Assembly (NCBI RefSeq): GCF_001280065.1 | Contig: NZ_LGEA01000162.1 | Location: forward strand, 1 to 64,000 | Direction of reading: 5' to 3' | Length of the DNA: 64,000 bases | From: Streptomyces sp. NRRL B-1140 | Lineage (GTDB): Bacteria > Actinomycetota > Actinomycetes > Streptomycetales > Streptomycetaceae | Shown here: positions 51,159-60,192 of the stretch, in pieces | Position numbering within the stretch: the first letter of the stretch is position 1 | How the letters are laid out: every line of letters starts with the position of its first letter | Translations under genes and position numbers: made by a program | Notes under the pieces: generated by a model | What the model saw: the letters and a program-made list of their open reading frames with translations, nothing else | What the model was told of the DNA's origin: nothing | Databases searched by the model: none

Positions 51159-52193
51159 ATGACCGAACATCATCATTTGCCGTCCGAACTCGATGTGCCC
51201 TCCGAGGCTCCCGACCGCAACCTCGCCCTGGAGCTCGTCCGGGTCACCGAGGCGGCGGCGATGGCCGCGGGCCGCTGGGTCGGGCGGGGTGACAAGAACG
51301 GCGCCGACGGTGCCGCGGTGCGTGCCATGCGGACCCTCGTCTCCACCGTCTCGATGAACGGCGTCGTCGTCATCGGCGAGGGCGAGAAGGACGAAGCCCC
51401 GATGCTGTTCAACGGGGAGCACGTGGGCGACGGGACCGGGCCCGAGTGCGACATCGCCGTGGACCCGATCGACGGCACCACGCTGACCGCGAAGGGCATG
51501 ACGAACGCGATCGCGGTGCTGGCCGCCGCGGAGCGCGGGTCCATGTTCGACCCGTCCGCCGTCTTCTACATGGACAAGCTGGTCACCGGGCCCGAGGCGG
51601 CCGACTTCGTCGACATCAACGCCCCGGTTGCGGTGAACATCCGCCGCGTCGCCAAGGCGAAGCGGTCCGCGCCGGAGGACGTGACGGTGGTGATCCTGGA
51701 CCGCCCGCGGCACGAGGGCATCATCAAGGAGATCCGGGACACCGGGGCACGCATCAAGCTGATCTCCGACGGCGACGTGGCCGGCTCGATCCTGGCGCTG
51801 CGGGAGGGCACCGGGGTCGATCTGCTGCTCGGCATCGGCGGTACGCCCGAGGGCATCATCTCGGCCTGCGCGGTGAAGTGCCTGGGCGGCACGATCCAGG
51901 GCAAGCTGTGGCCCAAGGACGACGAGGAGCGGCAGCGGGCGATCGACGCGGGGCACGACCTCGACCGGGTGCTGACGACCGAGGACCTCGTCACCGGCGA
52001 GAACGTGTTCTTCGTGGCGACCGGCATCACCGACGGCGAGCTGCTGCGCGGGGTGCGCTACCGGGCGGAGACCGCGACGACCGACTCGATCGTGATGCGG
52101 TCGCGGTCGGGCACGGTCCGCCGGATCTCCTCCGAGCACCGGCTGAGCAAGCTGCGGGCCTACAGCGCGATCGACTTCGACAAGGGCAAGTAG
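51159..52193 (+). CDS. glpX: Class II fructose-1,6-bisphosphatase
   Basis: This is a 344-residue protein. Key blocks are [26 protein letters not shown], the metal site [17 protein letters not shown], and [16 protein letters not shown]. It hydrolyses fructose-1,6-bisphosphate in gluconeogenesis. A short His-rich start ([11 protein letters not shown]) precedes the fold. It is the only FBPase in the window, is monocistronic, and ends at a strong hairpin. Confidence 0.96.
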   Translation: MTEHHHLPSELDVPSEAPDRNLALELVRVTEAAAMAAGRWVGRGDKNGADGAAVRAMRTLVSTVSMNGVVVIGEGEKDEAPMLFNGEHVGDGTGPECDIAVDPIDGTTLTAKGMTNAIAVLAAAERGSMFDPSAVFYMDKLVTGPEAADFVDINAPVAVNIRRVAKAKRSAPEDVTVVILDRPRHEGIIKEIRDTGARIKLISDGDVAGSILALREGTGVDLLLGIGGTPEGIISACAVKCLGGTIQGKLWPKDDEERQRAIDAGHDLDRVLTTEDLVTGENVFFVATGITDGELLRGVRYRAETATTDSIVMRSRSGTVRRISSEHRLSKLRAYSAIDFDKGK

Positions 52194-52231
52194 CGCCGCC
52201 CGGGCCGGGCCCATGAGGGCCGGTTGAACGA

Positions 52232-52263
52232 AAGGGCGTCCCCGGTGCGGCGGGGACGCCCTT
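52232..52263. terminator. Terminator between glpX and the WhiB-like gene
   Basis: A perfect 13-bp stem, 52232-52244 (AAGGGCGTCCCCG) with 52251-52263, and a GTGCGG loop. It lies between convergent genes, 38 bases after the glpX stop and 17 before the WhiB-like stop, so it can serve both. Confidence 0.85.
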
Positions 52264-52280
52264 CTCGTGCCGCTCGGCCG

Positions 52281-52658
52281 TCAGCCGGCCGCGGCTATCC
52301 GGTCCGCCGGGCGGGCCGTCTTCTTCAGTTCCATCTCGCGGCGGCGCCGCCGGGCCAGCACCACGCGGCGTTCCGCGGCGGTGAGACCACCCCAGACTCC
52401 GTAGGGCTCGGGCTGCAGCAGGGCGTGTTCGCGGCACTCGACCATCACGGGACAGCGGGCGCAGACCCGCTTCGCCGCTTCCTCCCGCGACAGCCTCGCG
52501 GCGGTCGGTTCCTTGGAGGGGGCGAAGAACAAGCCGGCCTCGTCGCGCCGGCACACGGCCTCGGTGTGCCACGGGGCGTCCTGGTCCCTGTCTCGCGCCG
52601 GCACCCGCGGGGCCGGAACGGCAGCGACCTGCAGGGACGAATGCGGCGGTTGCAGCAC
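52281..52658 (-). CDS. WhiB-family iron-sulfur transcription factor
   Basis: This is a 125-residue protein. The four cluster cysteines are C36, C66, C69 and C75 (C-x29-C-x2-C-x5-C). The family turn YGVWGGLTAAERR and a basic C-terminal tail (RRRRREMELKK) for DNA contact are present. WhiB proteins bind a [4Fe-4S] cluster that senses oxygen or nitric oxide and act with the principal sigma factor. From memory, the S. coelicolor paralogue beside glpX is named wblI; I do not assert the symbol. It is convergent with glpX. Confidence 0.93.
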   Translation of the reverse strand: MLQPPHSSLQVAAVPAPRVPARDRDQDAPWHTEAVCRRDEAGLFFAPSKEPTAARLSREEAAKRVCARCPVMVECREHALLQPEPYGVWGGLTAAERRVVLARRRRREMELKKTARPADRIAAAG

Positions 52659-52772
52659 GGTCTACTCCTGACGACGGCTTCGCGAGCGAGCGACGATGCA
52701 GCAAGGCCTACCCGCTGTACGCGCGCCTATGCACTGAGTTCCGAACCGCCGGTTTCGGAGCGTTCGCGGCTG

Positions 52773-53489
52773 TCAATGCCCCAGGTGTCTGCGCAAACTC
52801 CGGTCGACCTTGCGCTGCACCCGGTCCAGGATGTCCGCGACGACCTTGCCCCGCCTCGGCCGGGCATCGACGCTGCCCAGGACGGCCCAGCCGTCGACGT
52901 AGACGATGGGGGCCTCCGGGTCGTCCGAGTCGAGCGTGGCCACCTCGAAGCTGCCGAGGACGCCGCCGCCCATGCCGCGCAGCGACACGTTCTCCGGGAC
53001 GCGGATGTCGACGCTGCCGAAGATCGCGAAGGACTTGACGACGACCTGCTGGTGGTCGAAGAGGGCCTCGCTGAGGTCTATCTCGACGCTGCCGAAGATC
53101 GCGTAGGCGTGGATCCGGCGGCCCACGCGCCGGCGCCCCTTGCGGACGGCGGCGCTGAACACCGCGACCACGTTGTCGTCCGGGTCGATGGGGATGGCAC
53201 CGGCGGTGGGGCGCCAGGGGGCCGGGGTCCGGGCCGGGCCGAGGCCCTGGCGGTGGGCCGCGGGCAGGTCCCGCACGAAAACCTCTAGCTCGCCGACGGT
53301 CCTGGCGCGCAGCACCCCCTCGACGCGCTCGGCATGCTCGTCCACGGTGAGGCGGCCCTCGGCCAACGCGTCGTGCAGGAGGTCGGCGATGCGGTCGCGC
53401 TCGGCGTCGGACGCGCGGAGCCCGGAGGCGGCGGGCACGCCCTGCCGCGGCGGATCCGGCTTCTGGAGGTCCTGCTTCTGAAGGTCCAC
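52773..53489 (-). CDS. DUF1707 domain protein with C-terminal cell-wall-active-antibiotic-response-like repeats
   Basis: This is a 238-residue protein. I use GTG 53489 (VDLQKQDLQKPD); ATG 53510 is in frame but overlaps a palindromic element. The DUF1707 domain is residues about 25-75 (LRASDAERDRIADLLHDALAEGRLTVDEHAERV). After a Pro-rich linker, beta-rich repeats of the LiaF/DUF2154 type follow (YAIFGSVEIDLSEALF; FAIFGSVDIRVPENV; GWAVLGSVDARP). The C-terminus is basic and helical. It has no membrane helix. Such proteins are linked to envelope stress sensing; the exact role is unknown. Confidence 0.85.
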   Translation of the reverse strand: MDLQKQDLQKPDPPRQGVPAASGLRASDAERDRIADLLHDALAEGRLTVDEHAERVEGVLRARTVGELEVFVRDLPAAHRQGLGPARTPAPWRPTAGAIPIDPDDNVVAVFSAAVRKGRRRVGRRIHAYAIFGSVEIDLSEALFDHQQVVVKSFAIFGSVDIRVPENVSLRGMGGGVLGSFEVATLDSDDPEAPIVYVDGWAVLGSVDARPRRGKVVADILDRVQRKVDRSLRRHLGH

Positions 53490-53509
53490 GACAGCAGCGT
53501 ACCGAAACA

Positions 53510-53524
53510 CGATAGATCGCGATA
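53510..53524. promoter_or_regulatory. ATCGCGAT-centred element upstream of the DUF1707 gene
   Basis: CGATAGATCGCGATA contains the 8-base palindrome ATCGCGAT and an overlapping CGAT-A-GATCG half. It resembles, from memory, PadR-type operators found before DUF1707/DUF4097 genes. It lies in the divergent gap with the class I fumarase. Confidence 0.35.
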
Positions 53525-53654
53525 CCCCCCTCCGAGACCGGGCAGGACGAACTGAGCCTTACCTCACAGGCTCGCTGTCAGCGGCAGGTTCTACGCTGGT
53601 TGGCGCCCGCCAACGGAGGCGGGCCGTCGTCTGCCGAGTGAGGAATGGGCTGAG

Positions 53655-55325
<1,671 letters not shown>

Positions 55326-55402
55326 CCACGGCGGTGATGATTCGCCTCCGCGGGGAACAGTGGTCGCGGCGCTGACGCTGTGACACGTGGAGGTGATCGT
55401 CG

Positions 55403-56806
55403 ATGACCGACGAGCAGGACAGGACCGAGTACCGCACCGAGCACGACTCCATGGGCGAGGTGCGGGTGCCCGCGCACGCCAAGTGGCGTGCCCAGACCCA
55501 GCGGGCCGTGGAGAACTTCCCCGTCTCCGGGCAGCGCATCGAGCGTGCGCACATCGAGGCACTGGCCCGCATCAAGGGGGCGGCGGCCAAGGTCAACGCG
55601 GAGCTGGGGGTCCTGGACAAGGACGTCGCGCAGGCGATCCAGGAGGCGGCCGGGGAGGTCGCCGAGGGCAGGTGGGACGAGCACTTCCCGGTCGACGTGT
55701 TCCAGACCGGGTCGGGGACCTCGTCCAACATGAACACCAACGAGGTCATCGCCACGCTGGCGAGCGAGCGGCTGGGCAGCGGCGTGCACCCCAACGACCA
55801 CGTCAACGCCTCCCAGTCCTCCAACGACGTCTTCCCGTCCTCGATCCACATCGCCGCCACCGCCGCGGTGACGCGCGACCTGATCCCGGCCCTGGAGCAT
55901 CTCGCCGCCTCCCTGGAGCGCAAGGCCGAGGAGTTCGCCGATGTGGTGAAGTCCGGTCGGACGCACCTCATGGACGCCACGCCCGTGACGCTGGGCCAGG
56001 AGTTCGGCGGATACGCGGCCCAGGTGCGTTATGGCATCGAGCGTCTGGAGGCCGCCCTCCCCCGGCTCGCTGAGCTGCCGCTGGGCGGTACGGCCGTGGG
56101 CACGGGCATCAACACCCCTCCCGGCTTCTCCGCCGCCGTGATCGAGGAAGTGGCCCGTACGACGGGGCTGCCCCTCACCGAGGCCCGCAACCACTTCGAG
56201 GCGCAGGGCGCCCGGGACGGCATCGTCGAGACCAGCGGCCAGCTGCGGACCATCGCGGTGGGGCTGACGAAGATCGCCAACGACCTGCGCTGGATGTCCT
56301 CGGGACCGCGCACCGGCCTCGCCGAGATCGCCCTGCCCGACCTCCAGCCCGGCTCCTCGATCATGCCGGGCAAGGTGAATCCGGTCATTCCCGAGGCGGT
56401 GCTGATGGTGGCGGCCCAGGTCGTGGGCAACGACGCCACCGTCGCGACCGCCGGCGCCGCCGGCAACTTCGAGCTCAACGTGATGCTGCCCGTCATCGCC
56501 AAGAACGTGCTGGAGTCGATCCGGCTGCTGGCCAACGCCACGCGGCTCCTCGCCGACCGGACCGTCGACGGCATCACCGCGAACCGCGAGCGGGCGCGGG
56601 AGTACGCGGAGTCCTCCCCCTCCGTCGTGACCCCGCTGAACAAGTACATCGGGTACGAGGAGGCCGCGAAGGTCGCCAAGAAGGCGCTGGCCGAGCGAAA
56701 GACCATCCGTCAGGTCGTGCTGGACGGCGGGTACGTGGAGCGCGGGGACCTGACCGCGGAGCAGCTCGACGAGGCGCTCGATGTCCTGCGGATGACGCAC
56801 CCGTGA
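55403..56806 (+). CDS. fumC: Class II fumarate hydratase (iron-independent)
   Basis: This is a 467-residue protein. The superfamily signature [11 protein letters not shown] begins near residue 317. Other family blocks are [58 protein letters not shown] and [19 protein letters not shown]. It catalyses the same reaction as the upstream gene but is stable to oxygen and iron shortage. The start ATG 55403 follows GGAGGTGATC. The 77-base gap to the class I gene could hold a promoter. A class II copy beside a class I copy gives metabolic backup. Confidence 0.95.
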   Translation: MTDEQDRTEYRTEHDSMGEVRVPAHAKWRAQTQRAVENFPVSGQRIERAHIEALARIKGAAAKVNAELGVLDKDVAQAIQEAAGEVAEGRWDEHFPVDVFQTGSGTSSNMNTNEVIATLASERLGSGVHPNDHVNASQSSNDVFPSSIHIAATAAVTRDLIPALEHLAASLERKAEEFADVVKSGRTHLMDATPVTLGQEFGGYAAQVRYGIERLEAALPRLAELPLGGTAVGTGINTPPGFSAAVIEEVARTTGLPLTEARNHFEAQGARDGIVETSGQLRTIAVGLTKIANDLRWMSSGPRTGLAEIALPDLQPGSSIMPGKVNPVIPEAVLMVAAQVVGNDATVATAGAAGNFELNVMLPVIAKNVLESIRLLANATRLLADRTVDGITANRERAREYAESSPSVVTPLNKYIGYEEAAKVAKKALAERKTIRQVVLDGGYVERGDLTAEQLDEALDVLRMTHP

Positions 56807-56889
56807 CGAAGGGGCTCGTTCGTGTGCCCGGCGCGTGAACCGTGACACGCGCCGCAGCGTCGTATGCCTACGGCACCTAATATCTGGTC

Positions 56890-57582
56890 ATGGCAGACGG
56901 TGGAGCGATGAGACGCGTGGAAACGGGCGGTGCGGCAGGCTTCTGGGCGCCCGGGAGCCGCATCCTGTGGCGATACCGGGAGAACGGCGGCACGCAGGTG
57001 CACATCGCGCGGCCCGTCACCGTCGTCCGGGACGACGCGGACCTGCTCGCCGTGTGGCTGGCGCCCGGCACCGAGTGCGTGAAGCCCGTGCTCGCCGACG
57101 GCACGCCCGTACACCTGGAGCCGCTGGAGTCGCGCTACACCAAGCCGCGGACCGTGCAGCGCGACCGGTGGTTCGGCACGGGCGTGCTGAAGCTGGCCCG
57201 GCCCGGCGAGCCCTGGTCGGTGTGGCTGTTCTGGGAGCCGGGGTGGCGGTTCAAGAACTGGTACGTGAACCTGGAGGACCCCCTGGCCCGTTGGGCTGGC
57301 GGCGTCGACTCCGTCGACCACTTCCTGGACATCTCCGTCCATCCCGACCGCAGTTGGCACTGGCGGGACGAGGACGAGTTCGCCCAGGCCCGCCGGGACG
57401 GGCTGATGGACGACCAACTGGCGGAAAAGGTACAGCAGGCGGGGCGGGACGCGGTGGAGGTGATCCGCGCCTGGGGTCCGCCGTTCTCGGAAGGCTGGCA
57501 GCACTGGCGCCCGGACCCCTCCTGGGCTGTACCGTCACTGCCGGAGGACTGGGATCGGACGCCCGCGCATGTGTCCTCATGA
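56890..57582 (+). CDS. DUF402 domain protein
   Basis: This is a 230-residue protein. It matches DUF402: ILWRYRENGGTQVHIARPVTVV, GTGVLKLARPGEPWSVWLFWE, WYVNLEDPLARW, VDSVDHFLDISVHPDRSWHWRDEDEF and ARRDGLMD. The acidic residues in the DxFLDIxVxPDxxWxWxDEDE block bind divalent metals in characterised members, which hydrolyse nucleotides (FomD, nucleoside tri/diphosphatases). The specific substrate here is unknown. Ends with a short unstructured tail. Confidence 0.85.
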   Translation: MADGGAMRRVETGGAAGFWAPGSRILWRYRENGGTQVHIARPVTVVRDDADLLAVWLAPGTECVKPVLADGTPVHLEPLESRYTKPRTVQRDRWFGTGVLKLARPGEPWSVWLFWEPGWRFKNWYVNLEDPLARWAGGVDSVDHFLDISVHPDRSWHWRDEDEFAQARRDGLMDDQLAEKVQQAGRDAVEVIRAWGPPFSEGWQHWRPDPSWAVPSLPEDWDRTPAHVSS

Positions 57583-57829
57583 GACCCTTGATGCGCCCCC
57601 GGGCAAGAAACGTAGGATCGTCCTCCGCAAGGGCGCGCGGCGGCAACTACCGGAGCACGCGCTGGGCTTGACCGATCGTCACCGAGGGGCGGCAGGACGT
57701 GAGCGAGGGGTACGAGGGCAACACCGGAAGGGCTTGCGCCACAGGCCCTGAGGGCCGTCAGAAGGCTCCTGCGGGCCGCAGACGGTCCGCCGGTGGCACA
57801 GGAACAACCTCTGACCACGCGGGAATTCC
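57583..57829. other. Part of a 322-bp gap upstream of the GAF-PP2C phosphatase
   Basis: A 74-codon open frame (57699-57923) crosses the gap but overlaps the phosphatase start and has no recognisable product. I see no hairpin in this part. The regulatory elements of the phosphatase gene lie in the following 75 bases. Confidence 0.4.
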
Positions 57830-57855
57830 GTTCCTGGGGCACGTAATCCGGGTAT
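57830..57855 (+). promoter_or_regulatory. Sigma-B-like promoter of the phosphatase gene
   Basis: GTTCC, 15 bases, GGGTAT. This fits the sigma-B family pattern GNNTN-N14-16-GGGTA(C/T) used by Streptomyces stress sigma factors. It is 50 bases before ATG 57905. A GC hairpin (CTGCGCGC 57876-57883 with GCGCGCAG 57887-57894) lies in the leader just before the start codon. Confidence 0.45.
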
Positions 57856-57904
57856 CGGAGTTTCGGCGGGACCCACTGCGCGCGCGGCGCGCAGCCCCGG
57901 ACGG

Positions 57905-60040
57905 ATGGATTCGACACGCGTGACGGAGCAGCCGACCTCGTTCGAACGCCCCCAGGCGGGCGCCGACCCTGCGGACCCCCGCGGGGCTCTCGTGCATACC
58001 CCGGCACCGGCGCGTGCGCCCGGCGCCTTACCGGTACAGGGCCGCCCCGGCGGCGACGTCAGCGTTCCGGTCACGACGGCACACAGCACGGGCACGTCGG
58101 AGCCGGGCACCTCCACGCCGTTCGGCAAGGGCAAGGACACCGTGAGCGACCCCGCCTCCGAGCACTCCCAGCCGGGTGCCGAGCAGACCGCCGAGCGTGA
58201 GACGCCTCGGCCGCGCCCCGCCCCCGAGGGCATTCCGGTCCAGCCGGCCGACGAACAGGACCGGCCGCCGGTGACCAGCGACGGGCAGGAGCGCCGCAGC
58301 GGCCAGAGCCTGCCGCCCGGCCGCCCCACGCCGATGCGGCGGGACGGAGACCGGCTCAGGTTCGTGGGGGCCGCCACCCGGCGGATCGCCCGCGGCATCG
58401 ACCTGGACGAGATCGTCATGGGGCTGTGCCGGGCCACCGTGCCCACCTTCTCCGACGCGATCCTGGTCTACCTGCGCGATCCGCTGCCCGTCGGTGACGA
58501 GCGGCCCACCGGCCCGCTGGTGCTGCGGCTGCGCCGCACCGACCGGATACCGGCGGAGCGCGACACCGAGAACGGCTTCCTGCCGGCCGCGCAGCCCGAG
58601 CCGAACGAACTGGACACGGTCGGCGCGGAGCTGTGCGAGGTGCGGCCCGGCAGTGCGCTCGCGGAGGTGCTGCGGGGCGTGCGCCCGGTGTTCACCGACG
58701 CCCCCGCGGCCCGCGCCGCGCTGCCGGAACTGCTCGGGGAGGACGGCGGCTTCGCCGTGCCGGACGGGCAGCGCGCGATCCTCGCCCCGCTGCGCGGACG
58801 GCGCCGCGTGATCGGTGCCGCCCTGTTCCTGCGCCGTCCCGAGCGCATCGCGTTCGACCCGGACGACCTCCTGGTCGCCGCCCAGCTCGCCACGCACAGC
58901 GCCCTCGGCATCGACAAGGCCGTGCTGTACGGCCGCGAGGCCTACATCGCGGACGAGCTGCAGCGCACCATGCTGCCCGAGACGCTGCCCCGCCCCACGG
59001 GCGTGCGGCTGGCCTCCCGGTACCTGCCGGCGGCGGAGACGGCCCGGGTGGGCGGCGACTGGTACGACGCGATCCCGCTGCCCGGCAGCCGGGTCGCCCT
59101 GGTCGTCGGTGACGTCATGGGCCACTCCATGACCTCGGCCGCCATCATGGGCCAGTTGCGCACCACGGCCCAGACCCTCGCCGGCCTCGACCTGCCGCCG
59201 CAGGAGGTCCTGCACCACCTCGACGAACAGGCCCAGCGCCTCGGCGTGGACCGTATGGCGACGTGCCTCTACGCCGTGTACGACCCGGTATCGCACCGCA
59301 TCACCATCGCCAACGCCGGTCATCCGCCGCCCGTCCTGCTCCATCTGGGCGGTCGCGCCGAGGTACTGCGCGTGCCCGCCGGGGCCCCGATCGGGGTGGG
59401 CGGCGTGGACTTCGAGGCGGTGGAGCTGGACGCGCCCGCCGGCGGGACGCTGCTGCTCTACACCGACGGCCTGGTCGAGTCCCGGCTGCGTGACGTGTGG
59501 ACCGGCATCGAGCAGCTGCGGGAGAAGCTGGCCGCGGTCGCGCAGCTCACCGGGCCGGACCATCCGCCGCCCCTGGAGGCACTGTGCGACGAGGTGCTCG
59601 ACATGCTCGGCCCGGGCGACCGGGACGACGACATCGCGCTGCTCGCCGCCCGCTTCGACGGGATCGCGCCGAGCGACGTGGCGTACTGGTTCCTGGAGCC
59701 GGAGGACGCGGCCCCCGGCCGGGCCCGCCGGCTGGCGAGGCGCGCGCTGTCGCGCTGGGGCCTGGAGGAGCTGAGCGACTCCGTCGAGCTGCTGGTCAGC
59801 GAGGTCGTGACGAACGCCGTGCGGTACGCGTCCCGGCCGGTCACGTTGCGCCTGCTGCGCACGGACGTGCTGCGCTGCGAGGTCGGCGACGACGTGCCGC
59901 AGCTGCCGCGGCTGCGCCAGGCACGCGCGACCGACGAGGGCGGGCGCGGGCTGTACCTGGTGAACCGGCTGGCCCGGCGCTGGGGCGCGACCCGGCTCAG
60001 CACGGGCAAGGTGGTCTGGTTCGAGCTGAACCGCGGCTGA
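57905..60040 (+). CDS. GAF-SpoIIE phosphatase with C-terminal GHKL ATPase domain
   Basis: This is a 711-residue protein. The first 140 residues are disordered (Pro/Thr/Glu-rich); a later GTG start at 58141 is possible. A GAF domain covers about 150-335 (RFVGAATRRIARGIDLDEIV). The PP2C/SpoIIE domain covers about 355-590 (GGDWYDAIPLPGSRVALVVG; DVMGHSMTSAAIMGQLR; LLYTDGLVE). A RsbW-like ATPase covers about 600-710 (SELVTNAVRYA-type N-box, here SEVVTNAVRYA; DEGGRGLYLVN). Its architecture parallels the protein at 6588-9224 without PAS domains. A sigma-B-like promoter upstream suggests feedback within a stress partner-switch. Confidence 0.92.
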   Translation: MDSTRVTEQPTSFERPQAGADPADPRGALVHTPAPARAPGALPVQGRPGGDVSVPVTTAHSTGTSEPGTSTPFGKGKDTVSDPASEHSQPGAEQTAERETPRPRPAPEGIPVQPADEQDRPPVTSDGQERRSGQSLPPGRPTPMRRDGDRLRFVGAATRRIARGIDLDEIVMGLCRATVPTFSDAILVYLRDPLPVGDERPTGPLVLRLRRTDRIPAERDTENGFLPAAQPEPNELDTVGAELCEVRPGSALAEVLRGVRPVFTDAPAARAALPELLGEDGGFAVPDGQRAILAPLRGRRRVIGAALFLRRPERIAFDPDDLLVAAQLATHSALGIDKAVLYGREAYIADELQRTMLPETLPRPTGVRLASRYLPAAETARVGGDWYDAIPLPGSRVALVVGDVMGHSMTSAAIMGQLRTTAQTLAGLDLPPQEVLHHLDEQAQRLGVDRMATCLYAVYDPVSHRITIANAGHPPPVLLHLGGRAEVLRVPAGAPIGVGGVDFEAVELDAPAGGTLLLYTDGLVESRLRDVWTGIEQLREKLAAVAQLTGPDHPPPLEALCDEVLDMLGPGDRDDDIALLAARFDGIAPSDVAYWFLEPEDAAPGRARRLARRALSRWGLEELSDSVELLVSEVVTNAVRYASRPVTLRLLRTDVLRCEVGDDVPQLPRLRQARATDEGGRGLYLVNRLARRWGATRLSTGKVVWFELNRG

Positions 60041-60073
60041 CCGTCCCGGACGCGTGAGGCCGACCGGCACAGG

Positions 60074-60102
60074 ACCGCCCCCGGAGTGTCGCCGGGGGCG
60101 GT
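60074..60102 (+). terminator. Terminator of the phosphatase gene
   Basis: An 11-bp stem, ACCGCCCCCGG (60074-60084) with CCGGGGGCGGT (60092-60102), followed by TCTTCT on the plus strand. Confidence 0.85.
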
Positions 60103-60149
60103 TCTTCTCCCACCCGAGGGCAATGTTCCCGAGGGCGGCGACCTTGGAT

Positions 60150-60177
60150 AGGGCGCCCGGTGTTCGCCGGGCGCCCT
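60150..60177 (-). terminator. Terminator of the penicillin-binding protein gene
   Basis: An 11-bp stem, AGGGCGCCCGG (60150-60160) with CCGGGCGCCCT (60167-60177), loop TGTTCG, 16 bases after the PBP stop. Together with the previous hairpin it separates the convergent genes. Confidence 0.85.
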
Positions 60178-60192
60178 TCGCCGTGCCTCCGG

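Noticed and set aside
57699..57923. A 74-codon frame before the GAF-PP2C gene
   Set aside because: It overlaps the phosphatase start codon and spans the promoter-like element; the product is not recognisable.
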